From NCBI RefSeq assembly GCF_036017915.1, contig NZ_CP107929.1, forward strand, positions 2,883,501 through 2,947,500: a stretch of DNA of 64,000 bases, read 5' to 3'. Below the pieces are notes generated by a model, which made no database searches, had not been told where the DNA came from, and saw only the letters and a list, made by a program, of their open reading frames with translations. Positions 17,427 through 25,910 of the stretch are shown in pieces; within the stretch, counting starts at the first letter, position 1; each line of letters begins with the position of its first letter. The stretch is from Micromonospora sp. NBC_00421 (GTDB lineage Bacteria > Actinomycetota > Actinomycetes > Mycobacteriales > Micromonosporaceae). The position numbers were made by a program, and so were the translations under genes.

Positions 17427-20291
17427 ATGTCTGAAGTGACCCGAAGGAACGTCCTCAAGGCCGGGGCGGCGGGGGCCGGTGCCGCGCTGGTGCCGGTCGC
17501 CTGGAGCGCGACCGCCCACGCCGACGCGGCGGCGCCACCGCAGGTGCTGGCCGCGAACGACCTGGCCCTGTGGTACGACGAGGGGGCCGGCACCGACTGG
17601 CTCCGCGCCCTGCCGATCGGCAACGGCCGGCTCGGCGCGATGGTGTTCGGCAACGTCGACACCGAACGGCTCCAGCTCAACGAGGACACCGTCTGGGCCG
17701 GCGGCCCGTACGACTCGGCAAACACCCGGGGCGCGGCCAACCTGGCCGAGATCCGGCGGCGGGTCTTCGCCGACCAGTGGACCTCGGCGCAGGACCTGAT
17801 CAACCAGACCATGATGGGCACCCCGGGAGGTCAGCTCGCCTACCAGACGGTGGGCAATCTCCGGCTCGCCTTCGGCTCGGCCAGCGGGGTGTCGCAGTAC
17901 ACCCGGACCCTGGACCTCACCACCGCCACGGTCACCACGAGCTACGTACTGAACGGCGTACGGCACCAGCGGGAGGTCTTCGCCAGCGCGCCCGACCAGG
18001 TGATCGTGGTCCGGTTGACCGCCGACCGGGCCAACTCGATCACGTTCTCCGCCACCTTCGACAGCCCGCAGCGCACCACCGTGTCGAGCCCGGACGCCGC
18101 CACCATCGGGCTGGACGGCATCTCCGGTAGCCAGGAGGGGGTCAACGGCTCGGTGCGGTTCCTGGCCCTGGCCAACGCCGCCGCGACCGGGGGCACGGTC
18201 AGCAGTTCCGGCGGCACGCTGCGGGTGTCCGGGGCCACCAGTGTGACCATCCTGATCTCCATCGGCTCCAGCTACGTCAACTACCGCACCGTCAACGGCG
18301 ACTACCAGGGCATCGCCCGGACCCGGCTCAACGCCGCCAAGAGCGTTGCCATCGAGCAGTTGCGCAGCCGGCATCTCGCCGACTACCAGGCGCTGTTCAA
18401 CCGGGTGAGCATCAACCTGGGGCGTACGGCCGCGGCCGACCAGACGACCGACGTACGGATCGCGCAGCACGCGAGCACCAACGACCCGCAGTTCGCCGCG
18501 CTGCTGTTCCAGTTCGGGCGGTACCTGCTGATCTCCTCCTCGCGGCCGGGCACCCAGCCGGCCAACCTCCAGGGCATCTGGAACGACTCGTTGTCGCCCT
18601 CCTGGGACTCGAAGTACACCATCAACGCCAACCTGCCGATGAACTACTGGCCGGCCGACACGACGAACCTGTCGGAGTGCTTCTCGCCGGTCTTCGACAT
18701 GGTCAAGGACCTGACGGTGACCGGGGCGCGGGTCGCCCAGGCGCAGTACGGCGCCGGTGGCTGGGTCACCCACCACAACACCGACGCCTGGCGGGGCGCG
18801 TCGGTGGTCGACGGGGCGCTGTGGGGCATGTGGCAGACCGGTGGGGCCTGGCTGGGCACCCTGATCTGGGACCACTACCTGTTCACCGGCGACCTGGGCT
18901 TCCTCCAGGCCAACTACCCGGCCCTCAAGGGCGCCGCCCAGTTCTTCCTCGACACGTTGGTCGCCCACCCGTCGCTGGGCTACCTGGTGACGAACCCGTC
19001 GAACTCGCCGGAGCTGCCGCACCACGCGAACGCCAGCGTCTGCGCCGGCCCGACGATGGACAACCAGATCCTGCGGGACCTGTTCGACGCCGCGGCCCGG
19101 GCCAGCGAGACGCTCGGGGTGGACACCACCTTCCGGTCGCAGGTACGCACCGCCAAGGACCGGCTGCCCCCGAGCCGCGTCGGTTCGCGCGGCAACGTCC
19201 AGGAGTGGCTTGCCGACTGGGTCGAGACCGAGCGGAACCACAGGCACGTCTCCCACCTGTACGGCCTGCACCCCAGCAACCAGATCACCAAGCGGGGCAC
19301 CCCGGCGCTGTACGAGGCCGCCCGCAAGACCCTGGAGCTGCGGGGCGACGACGGCACCGGCTGGTCCCTCGCCTGGAAGATCAACTTCTGGGCCCGGCTG
19401 GAGGACGGCGCCCGCGCCCACAAGCTCCTGCGCGACCTGGTACGCACCGACCGGCTCGCGCCGAACATGTTCGACCTGCACCCGCCGTTCCAGATCGACG
19501 GCAACTTCGGCGCCACCTCCGGCATCGCCGAGATGCTGCTGCACAGCCACACCGGCGAGTTGAACGTGCTGCCCGCGCTGCCGAGCGCCTGGCCCACCGG
19601 CCAGGTCGCCGGCCTGCGGGGGCGCGGCGGCTACACCATCGGCGTGGCCTGGAGCAACGGTCAGGCCGACGAGATCGGGATCCGTGCCGACCGCGACGGC
19701 ACGCTGCGGCTGCGGTCCCGGCTGTTCACCGGCAGCTTCACCCTGGCCGACGTCACCGACGGCAGCGCACCGACCACCACCCGACCGGAGACCGACGTCG
19801 TCCAGTTCGCCGTCCGCGCCGGTCACACCTACCGGGCGGCCCGCCCCGGCGTCACGCCGACCCCGACCCTGACCGCCACTCCCACCCCCACTCCCACGTC
19901 CACCCCCACCGCCACGCCCACCCCCGTCCCCACGACGCCGACCCCGACGCCGACGACCCCGGCCCCGACCACCAGCTCCCCCGCGCCCTCGGGCGCCCGG
20001 GCGACGTACGCGGTGACGGGTTCGTGGTCGGGTGGTTTCCAGGCCGAGGTCACCGTGACCGCCGGCGCGACCGCGATCCGCGGCTGGACGGTGTCCTGGA
20101 CGTTCACCAACGGTCAGACCATCAGCCAGATCTGGGGTGGCTCGCACACCCAGAGCGGCGCGAACGTGACGGTGAAGAACGTCGACTACAACGGGGCGCT
20201 GGCAGCCGGCGCCTCCACCACCTTCGGCTTCATCGGCACCGTGGGCGGCACCAACAACGCGCCGACGAACCTCACCTGCACGACGAGCTGA
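17427..20291 (+). CDS. secreted GH95 alpha-L-fucosidase/galactosidase with CBM2
   Basis: A 954-residue exported enzyme. TRRNVLK plus a hydrophobic stretch and an AHA cleavage region form a Tat signal. The catalytic part (~35-800) has the GH95 order: LPIGNGRLGAMVFG, LQLNEDTVWAGGPY, YTINANLPMNYWPA, RNHRHVSHLYGLHP and FQIDGNFGATSGIAEMLL. Family members remove terminal alpha-1,2-L-fucose or L-galactose by inversion. A Pro/Thr linker leads to a ~100-residue CBM2 ([17 protein letters not shown]...) that binds cellulose or xylan. ATG 17427 follows GGGAGAG. Xyloglucan or pectin side chains are the likely target. Confidence 0.9.
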   Translation: MSEVTRRNVLKAGAAGAGAALVPVAWSATAHADAAAPPQVLAANDLALWYDEGAGTDWLRALPIGNGRLGAMVFGNVDTERLQLNEDTVWAGGPYDSANTRGAANLAEIRRRVFADQWTSAQDLINQTMMGTPGGQLAYQTVGNLRLAFGSASGVSQYTRTLDLTTATVTTSYVLNGVRHQREVFASAPDQVIVVRLTADRANSITFSATFDSPQRTTVSSPDAATIGLDGISGSQEGVNGSVRFLALANAAATGGTVSSSGGTLRVSGATSVTILISIGSSYVNYRTVNGDYQGIARTRLNAAKSVAIEQLRSRHLADYQALFNRVSINLGRTAAADQTTDVRIAQHASTNDPQFAALLFQFGRYLLISSSRPGTQPANLQGIWNDSLSPSWDSKYTINANLPMNYWPADTTNLSECFSPVFDMVKDLTVTGARVAQAQYGAGGWVTHHNTDAWRGASVVDGALWGMWQTGGAWLGTLIWDHYLFTGDLGFLQANYPALKGAAQFFLDTLVAHPSLGYLVTNPSNSPELPHHANASVCAGPTMDNQILRDLFDAAARASETLGVDTTFRSQVRTAKDRLPPSRVGSRGNVQEWLADWVETERNHRHVSHLYGLHPSNQITKRGTPALYEAARKTLELRGDDGTGWSLAWKINFWARLEDGARAHKLLRDLVRTDRLAPNMFDLHPPFQIDGNFGATSGIAEMLLHSHTGELNVLPALPSAWPTGQVAGLRGRGGYTIGVAWSNGQADEIGIRADRDGTLRLRSRLFTGSFTLADVTDGSAPTTTRPETDVVQFAVRAGHTYRAARPGVTPTPTLTATPTPTPTSTPTATPTPVPTTPTPTPTTPAPTTSSPAPSGARATYAVTGSWSGGFQAEVTVTAGATAIRGWTVSWTFTNGQTISQIWGGSHTQSGANVTVKNVDYNGALAAGASTTFGFIGTVGGTNNAPTNLTCTTS

Positions 20292-20408
20292 CCTGTGCGG
20301 GACGTGTGTCGCCGCCTCGCTCCGCCCTCGGCCGATCGAGGTGGCGACGTGCGTCCCGTCCCCTGCCGGTACGCACGAACCCACCCCTGTGGAAACGGAC
20401 GGAAGAAC

Positions 20409-22082
20409 ATGAGAAGACCAACTACCCGCGGGCGTCGCCTGCTGACCGCCCTGGCGACCGGGCTCCTGGTGGTGGCGGGCCCGGCGGTGGTGCTGCGGAC
20501 CACCCCGGCGCTGGCCCTCGACAACGGGGTGGCCCGCACCCCGCCGATGGGTTGGAACAGCTGGAACACCTTCGGCTGCAACATCAACGAGACGCTCATC
20601 CGGCAGATGACCGACGCGATGGTCAGCTCCGGCATGAAGGACGCCGGCTACCAGTACGTCGTCGTCGACGACTGCTGGATGAACCCGAACCGTGACTCGG
20701 CCGGAAACCTGCAGGGCGACCCGAGCCGCTTCCCGTCGGGCATGAAGGCGCTGGGTGACTACATCCACGCCCGGGGGCTGAAGTTCGGCCTCTACCAGGC
20801 ACCGCTGGACAAGACCTGCGCGCAGTACTTCAACAGCTATCCCGGCGCCACCGGTTCCCAGGGACACGAGGCGCAGGACGCCCGCCAGTTCGCCGCCTGG
20901 GGCGTCGACTACCTCAAGTACGACTGGTGCTCCCCCAGCGGCACCATCGACCAGCAGGTCACCACGTTCGCCAAGATGCGCGACGGGCTGGCCGCCGCCG
21001 GTCGCCCGATCGTGCTGAGCATCAACTCGAACAGCATCCACTCCAAGACCGGGCCGCAGCGCAACTGGGGCGACGTGTCCAACATGTGGCGCACCACCGA
21101 GGACATCACCAACACCTGGAACAGCGGCCAGACCAACGGCTACCCGATGGGCATCCAGAACATCGTCGACGTCACCGTCCCGCTCGCCGCGCGGGCCAAG
21201 CCCGGCGCGTTCAACGACATGGACATGATGGAGGTCGGCCGCGGCGGCATGACCGACACCGAGATGCGTAGCCACTTCGCGCTCTGGGCCATCCTGGCCT
21301 CGCCGCTGATCGCCGGCAACGACCTGCGCAACATGAACGCGGCGACCCAGACCATCCTCAAGAACGCCAACCTCGTCGGGATCAGCCAGGACCCGCTCGC
21401 TCTCCAGGCCAGCCAGGTCTCGTTCGACGGCACCCGCCGGGTGCTGGCCAAGCGGCTGGCCAACGGGGACGTCGCGGTCGCCCTGTTCAACCAGGGAACG
21501 GCCGCCACCACGATCAGCACCACCGCCGCCGCCATCGGGTTGTCGGGCGCGTCGTTCACCCTGCGCGACGCGTGGAGCAACACGACAAGCACCACCTCCG
21601 GCGCCATCTCGGCAAGCGTGCCGGGCCACGGCACGGTCGTCTACCGGGTCAGCGGCGCGACCAGCACCCCCACCCCGACCACCACCCCACCGACCCCCAC
21701 CCCCACGCCGACCACTCCGGCCCCGACCACCCCGCCGCCGACCACCCCGCCGCCGACCGCCGGCCCCTGCCAGGTCACGTACGCGATCAGCAGCCAGTGG
21801 CCGGACGGGTTCCAGGCCGAGGTGACGGTCCGCAACACCGGTAGCACGGCGATCAACGGGTGGAACCTGCGGTGGTCGTTCGCCAACGGCCAGCAGGTCA
21901 ACCAGGCATGGGGCGCCACCTACACGCAGAGCGGCGCGCAGGTCACCGTCACGAACGCCGGCTGGAACGGCACCATCGCTGCCGGGGCCAGCGCGAACTT
22001 CGGTTTCATCTCCAGCTGGTCCGGCGGCAACGCCAAGCCGACCGCGTTCACCCTCAACGGCCAGGAGTGCAGCGTGGCCTGA
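20409..22082 (+). CDS. secreted GH27 alpha-galactosidase with CBM2
   Basis: A 557-residue secreted enzyme removing terminal alpha-galactose. A Sec signal ([23 protein letters not shown]) precedes a (beta/alpha)8 domain with [21 protein letters not shown] and the nucleophile Asp172 in YLKYDWC. The acid/base lies in [16 protein letters not shown] small beta domain follows, then a TPTP/TPPP linker and a C-terminal CBM2 (~455-557). The start ATG at 20409 is preceded by ACGGAAG. It follows GH95 by 117 bp on the same strand, so co-expression is likely. Fucosyl-galactosyl side chains of xyloglucan would need both enzymes in turn. Confidence 0.93.
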   Translation: MRRPTTRGRRLLTALATGLLVVAGPAVVLRTTPALALDNGVARTPPMGWNSWNTFGCNINETLIRQMTDAMVSSGMKDAGYQYVVVDDCWMNPNRDSAGNLQGDPSRFPSGMKALGDYIHARGLKFGLYQAPLDKTCAQYFNSYPGATGSQGHEAQDARQFAAWGVDYLKYDWCSPSGTIDQQVTTFAKMRDGLAAAGRPIVLSINSNSIHSKTGPQRNWGDVSNMWRTTEDITNTWNSGQTNGYPMGIQNIVDVTVPLAARAKPGAFNDMDMMEVGRGGMTDTEMRSHFALWAILASPLIAGNDLRNMNAATQTILKNANLVGISQDPLALQASQVSFDGTRRVLAKRLANGDVAVALFNQGTAATTISTTAAAIGLSGASFTLRDAWSNTTSTTSGAISASVPGHGTVVYRVSGATSTPTPTTTPPTPTPTPTTPAPTTPPPTTPPPTAGPCQVTYAISSQWPDGFQAEVTVRNTGSTAINGWNLRWSFANGQQVNQAWGATYTQSGAQVTVTNAGWNGTIAAGASANFGFISSWSGGNAKPTAFTLNGQECSVA

Positions 22083-22114
22083 CCGGGAACCGGCTCCGCC
22101 TGCGGAGGTACGGA

Positions 22115-22163
22115 CCCCCTGTCATGACGTCGGCCCGATGCCGGGGCAGCTCATGACAGGGGG
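22115..22163. terminator. 13-bp inverted repeat between convergent GH27 and SGNH genes
   Basis: CCCCCTGTCATGA (22115-22127) and TCATGACAGGGGG (22151-22163) are perfect inverted copies around a 23-nt GC-rich spacer, 33 bp after the GH27 stop. It can serve both convergent genes. From here to 22261 only short direct repeats (CGGCCAGGTCAG twice) are seen. Confidence 0.6.
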
Positions 22164-22261
22164 ACCACCTTCCCCGCAGGACGATCGGTGGCACCGGCCC
22201 GGCCGGCGTACGGCCAGGTCAGTCGTGCGGTGCGGCCAGGTCAGGCGGTGCGCATGGCCGG

Positions 22262-23155
22262 TCAGTTGTTCAGCGTGGCGAGCAGGGCGGTGGCCATGCC
22301 CTGTTCGCCACGGGCGTTCGGGTGGAAGGGTGCCGCCGCGTTCTCCGGCACCAGACCCTCCACCCACCGGGTACCGCTGCTCTTGCAGGTGTCGCGCCCG
22401 ATCGACGGGGTGTAGACGTCCGCGTAGCCGGCACCGTTCGCGGCGGCGGTGTTGGCCAGCATCGCGTTGAGCGACTTGGCGACGCTCCGCAGGTACGGCA
22501 CGTCCTGGTAGGCGATCGGGACCACCGGCCAGCAGCCGTACCCGGAGTCCGGCACGATCGCCGGGTAACCGAGCACCACGATCCGCGCGCCGGGCGCGGC
22601 CTGGCGGACCGCCTGGAGCACGGCGGTCACCTTCGGCGCGGTGGCGGTGATCCTGGCCTGCAACTGGTCGGTGCCGCCGGCGGTGTACCGGTTCTTGCAC
22701 GGCGATCCCAGCGGGCTGCTGAAGCTCGCCTGCGCGCAGTCGCTGATGATGCTGGAGAAGCCGATGTCGTTGCCGCCGATCTGCACCGTCACCAGCGCCG
22801 TGTTCGGGGTGACGGCGTTGAGCTGCGGCGGCAGCGCGCCGCCCAGGGAGCCGCTGCCACCGAACCGGATGTCGTCGGTGGTGGCCCCGGAGCAGCTCAC
22901 GTCGGCGAACGACGCCGAACCGGCGGAGGCGGCGACCAGCGAGGGGTAGTTGCGGTTGGAGCGCAGGCAGTTCAGGTCGACCTGGGTGGGGATCAGCGGA
23001 CCTGAGGTGTACGAGTCGCCGAGCGCGACGTAGCGTCCGGCGGGGACGGCGGCGTGGGCAGGTGCGGCGACGGCGAGCAGCACACCGGCGGTGGCCGCGA
23101 CGAGCGCGACCGTCCGGGTGGCGGCTCGCAGCAGCGGCAGGCGGGGACGGGGCAT
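22262..23155 (-). CDS. secreted SGNH/GDSL lipase-esterase
   Basis: A 297-residue exported hydrolase similar to Streptomyces extracellular SGNH lipases. After a signal peptide ending PAHA come block I GDSYTSG with the Ser, the oxyanion Gly region (SCSGATTDDI), block III GGND and block V HPNARG with the His. Six Cys in the mature part probably form three disulfides, as in that group. GGGAGGCG precedes ATG 23155. It lacks a CBM. It may release lipids or acetyl/feruloyl esters from plant material. Confidence 0.88.
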   Translation of the reverse strand: MPRPRLPLLRAATRTVALVAATAGVLLAVAAPAHAAVPAGRYVALGDSYTSGPLIPTQVDLNCLRSNRNYPSLVAASAGSASFADVSCSGATTDDIRFGGSGSLGGALPPQLNAVTPNTALVTVQIGGNDIGFSSIISDCAQASFSSPLGSPCKNRYTAGGTDQLQARITATAPKVTAVLQAVRQAAPGARIVVLGYPAIVPDSGYGCWPVVPIAYQDVPYLRSVAKSLNAMLANTAAANGAGYADVYTPSIGRDTCKSSGTRWVEGLVPENAAAPFHPNARGEQGMATALLATLNN

Positions 23156-23308
23156 GACGCCTCCCAGGGCGGATCACGGGGGTGGTGGTGCCGCGATCCT
23201 GCCGCTGCCGGTGCCCGACGTCAATATAGACAGGCCTCACTAACATGCCGTCCGGGGTGTGGGTCCGGACCGAGCCGGGCCGGCGACCCGGCCTGCGGAT
23301 GACATCGA

Positions 23309-23338
23309 TTGACGGATGTGGAAGCCAGGCGAGATAAT
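23309..23338 (+). promoter_or_regulatory. sigma-70-type promoter for the CE2/CBM2 esterase
   Basis: TTGACG (23309-23314) and GATAAT (23333-23338) are spaced by 18 bp on the + strand. Transcription would start near 23345, leaving a ~225-nt leader before ATG 23570. The rest of the 414-bp gap 23156-23569 shows no clear gene. Confidence 0.55.
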
Positions 23339-23569
23339 CTCGGCGGAGCCGGGCTGGCTGCGGGCCGAGGGACACCGCACCACAAGACCGACGTGAGCTC
23401 GCCGACGGCGAATCAGGGCCGTCGGTCGCACCGTCACCACCCGGCGCATCCGATCACCACGTCTGCGGCCACTGCGCCCCCGAACGGGACCAACCGCTCC
23501 CGCCGGTAGAGCCGCCTCGTCGACGCGGCCGACAGCCGTCGCCGCCTCACTCCTGCGGGAGGATCACAG

Positions 23570-25195
23570 ATGTCACCCACACGTTTCCGGTTCAGGTTGG
23601 CGGTGTCGCTGTTCGCCACCGCCACCGTCGCCACCGCCGCGCTCGCCGGCACCGTACCCGCGCAGGCCGCGGCCGGCTGTCGGGTCACCTACACGGTGTC
23701 GAGTCAGTGGCCGGGCGGCTTCGGCGCGAACATCGACCTGACCAACCTCGGCGATCCGCTCACCAGTTGGCGGTTGACCTGGTCGTTCACCGCAGGCCAG
23801 GTGATCGACCAGCTGTGGAACGGCGCGGTGACCCAGTCCGCCGGCCGGGTCACGGTCACCAATGCCAGCTGGAACGGCAACCTCGGCGCCGGGGCGAGCG
23901 CACAGCTCGGCTTCGGCGCCTCGTGGAACAATTCGGCGAACCCGGTGCCTGTCGACTTCGCCCTCAACGGGGTGCCGTGCACCGGCCGTACCACCAGCCC
24001 CACCGCACCACCGACCACCGCGCCGCCCACGACCACGCCGCCCACCACGCCACCGCCGACCACGCCGCCACCGACCACGCCGCCACCGACCACGCCACCG
24101 CCGACCACGCCACCGCCGACCACGCCACCGCCGACCACGCCGCCGCCGACCACGCCGCCACCGTCGTCGGGCGCGCTGGACCAGACGGCGACGGTGGGTC
24201 GGGTCAAGGCGGTGGGCACCAGCGCCCAGTTCACCTGGCCGGGCATCTACTTCGAGGGCCGGTTCCGCGGCACCGGGGTCGGGATCGTCCTCGACGACGC
24301 GCAGAACGACTACACCGTGCAGGTCGACGGGAAGGCAGTCGCCACCCTGGTCACGCCGGGCCGGACCACCTACTGGGTGCGCGACCTCGCCAGCGGCGAG
24401 CACACCGTACGACTGGTCAAGCGCACCGAGAGCCCGTGGGCCGCGGGCGAGTTCGGCGGCCTCGTCCCCGCCGCCGGCGGTGCGATCCTGGCCAAGCCCG
24501 CCGCCCGTAGCCGGCAGATCGAGTTCATCGGCGACTCCTGGACGGCCGGTTACGGCAACATGTCGACCACCCGCGACTGCTCCGCCAACGGCGGAGTCAC
24601 CCGCAACTCCAACGCCGACGTCACCTTCGGCGCGCTCACCGCGCAGAGCCTGAACGCCGACTACCAGCTCACCGCCTGGTCCGGCCTCGGCATGGTGCGC
24701 AACTACAACGGTGGCGGCACGGACAACTTCCGTACCTACTACGAGACGGATCTCCAGGCCCTGTGGAACAGCACGGTGTGGCAGAAGCCGAGCACCTGGA
24801 AGCCGCAACTGGTCGTGGTCGGGCTGGGCATCAACGACTTCTCCACCGCCCTCAACCCCGGTGAGCGGTGGTCCACCATCGACCAGCTCGCCGCCGACTA
24901 CCGGACCGCCTACCTGGCCTTCATCGACAAGCTGCGTAGCCGGTACGGGCCCGACACGTTCATCGTGCTCACCTACCCCGACCTGTCCCCCACCACCGCG
25001 CTCGCCAGCTCCGTCCAGCAGGTCGTCCAGACCCGCACCAGTCGGGGCGACACCCGGATCCGTTCGCTGTACTACGACGACAACGCGCTGGGGTTGGACA
25101 AGCTCGGCTGCGACTGGCACCCCTCCCGGCGCGACGACCAGCTCCTCGCCGGCGCGCTTACCCGGTTCGTGAACACCCTGCCGCTGAACTGGTGA
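23570..25195 (+). CDS. secreted CBM2-CE2-type carbohydrate esterase
   Basis: A 541-residue exported protein with an unusual order: signal peptide, CBM2 first (~35-140), a long TPPP/TTPPP linker encoded by 12-bp repeats, then a jelly-roll plus SGNH pair (~205-541). The second half matches CE2 acetyl esterases: a small beta domain (TVQVDGKAVATLV), GDSWTAGYGN with the Ser, LGINDFS and DWHPSRRDD with the His. Such enzymes deacetylate xylan or glucomannan. GGGAGG precedes the ATG. Expression is likely from the 23309 promoter, and the gene ends at a very strong hairpin. Confidence 0.87.
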   Translation: MSPTRFRFRLAVSLFATATVATAALAGTVPAQAAAGCRVTYTVSSQWPGGFGANIDLTNLGDPLTSWRLTWSFTAGQVIDQLWNGAVTQSAGRVTVTNASWNGNLGAGASAQLGFGASWNNSANPVPVDFALNGVPCTGRTTSPTAPPTTAPPTTTPPTTPPPTTPPPTTPPPTTPPPTTPPPTTPPPTTPPPTTPPPSSGALDQTATVGRVKAVGTSAQFTWPGIYFEGRFRGTGVGIVLDDAQNDYTVQVDGKAVATLVTPGRTTYWVRDLASGEHTVRLVKRTESPWAAGEFGGLVPAAGGAILAKPAARSRQIEFIGDSWTAGYGNMSTTRDCSANGGVTRNSNADVTFGALTAQSLNADYQLTAWSGLGMVRNYNGGGTDNFRTYYETDLQALWNSTVWQKPSTWKPQLVVVGLGINDFSTALNPGERWSTIDQLAADYRTAYLAFIDKLRSRYGPDTFIVLTYPDLSPTTALASSVQQVVQTRTSRGDTRIRSLYYDDNALGLDKLGCDWHPSRRDDQLLAGALTRFVNTLPLNW

Positions 25196-25214
25196 ACCGG
25201 GCTTCCGGCTGACG

Positions 25215-25266
25215 CCGGAGCGGACAGGCGTCCCGGCGTGACACCGGAGCGGACAGGCGTCCCGGC
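25215..25266. repeat. two direct copies of a 23-bp sequence
   Basis: Identical 23-bp copies beginning CCGGAGCGGACAGG lie at 25215-25237 and 25244-25266, a 29-bp period, just after the CE2 stop and abutting the terminator stem. Confidence 0.85.
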
Positions 25267-25307
25267 CGCCGAGGGCCGACGGTGGGTGCACCGTCGGCCC
25301 TCGGCGG
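25266..25307 (+). terminator. 19-bp perfect hairpin after CE2 gene
   Basis: Bases 25266-25284 pair perfectly with 25289-25307 around a GGTG loop, 71 bp past the stop. This is the strongest terminator-like hairpin in the window. Confidence 0.8.
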
Positions 25308-25366
25308 TAGCCAAAGCGGCGTCCGTCGCGCAACAGGTCGCAAGATCGTGCTGCAACCATGTTGTC

Positions 25367-25616
25367 AACACCGTTGCGTTAACGCCGTTGCGTTAACGCC
25401 GTGGGCGGCTGGTCAACCCGGGACAGGAAGTGCCCGATCGTGGAGCGGGGTGGGCCCGCTTGGCGATCATGGAGTGGTGGTGCCGACTTTGGGGGTTTTA
25501 CGGGCGTTCTGTTACCCACCACAACTCCATGATCGGCGAGGCAGCGGTGGTCGACGCAGCGGTGGTCGACGCAGCGGTGGTCGACGAACAGCCGTTCCAC
25601 CTAACGCAACGGTGTT
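25367..25616. repeat. composite inverted-repeat element, copy 1
   Basis: A 250-bp element bounded by perfect 15-bp inverted ends AACACCGTTGCGTTA (25367-25381) and its complement (25602-25616). Inside, 25464-25482 and 25517-25535 form a 19-bp stem with one mismatch (CGATCATGGAGT...). A closely similar sequence lies at 55498-55703. Copy 1 also has a duplicated GTTGCGTTAACGCC near its left end and a 15-bp triplication. No transposase is encoded, so it is a MITE-like or structural dispersed repeat. A 13-mer at 25340-25352 recurs inverted beyond copy 2 (55756-55768). Confidence 0.85.
25541..25585. repeat. three tandem copies of a 15-mer inside element copy 1
   Basis: GCAGCGGTGGTCGAC occurs exactly at 25541, 25556 and 25571. 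Copy 2 has only a single diverged unit at the equivalent place, so the expansion arose in copy 1. Confidence 0.9.
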
Positions 25617-25619
25617 GAC

Positions 25620-25663
25620 CATGTTGTAGTGGCCTCCCGAACGGCGGAGGCCACTACAACATG
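25620..25663. repeat. 17-bp hairpin repeat beside element copy 1
   Basis: CATGTTGTAGTGGCCTC (25620-25636) pairs with 25647-25663 around a 10-nt loop. Nearly the same stem flanks element copy 2 on both sides. Confidence 0.85.
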
Positions 25664-25747
25664 GTTGCAGCGTAATCATGGAAGTGCGGACGGCGATGGC
25701 GGTCGGGAACCCCGTTTCCGCTGCCCCGGACGGCACACCGCCCCCTG

Positions 25748-25783
25748 TTGACATCATACGTCATACGGATTACGTTCGTAATC
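25748..25783 (+). promoter_or_regulatory. CE1 promoter overlapped by a 7-2-7 operator
   Basis: TTGACA (25748-25753) is followed after 17 bp by TACGTT (25771-25776). The perfect inverted repeat GATTACG-TT-CGTAATC (25768-25783) covers the -10, and CATACG is repeated in the spacer. A regulator bound here would block RNA polymerase. The pocket is AT-rich compared with its surroundings. Confidence 0.55.
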
Positions 25784-25910
25784 ATCGATGTATATGATCA
25801 TCTACCGCCTCAGCAGGGGTGGTAACGCCACACCCATGGCCGTTGCCCCTACCCACGGGCGGTCGATCGCGCCCACCGCAGCATCCCGGTCCCGAAAGGA
25901 GTTCCTCCTG

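Noticed and set aside
17211..21629. Very long open frame on the minus strand opposite the GH95 and GH27 genes
   Set aside because: The + strand frames carry clear glycosidase motifs. The minus frame is low-complexity Gly/Arg/Val text caused by GC-biased third positions and has no recognisable domain.
24048..24165. Regular short repeats resembling a CRISPR or satellite array
   Set aside because: The 12-bp unit is in frame and codes for the TPPP linker between CBM2 and esterase; there are no spacers.
25379..25600. A 73-codon minus-strand frame, similar in both element copies, as a possible small protein
   Set aside because: Similarity is explained by the element's DNA conservation. The frame lies across strong palindromes, has no ribosome site, and differs at both ends between copies.
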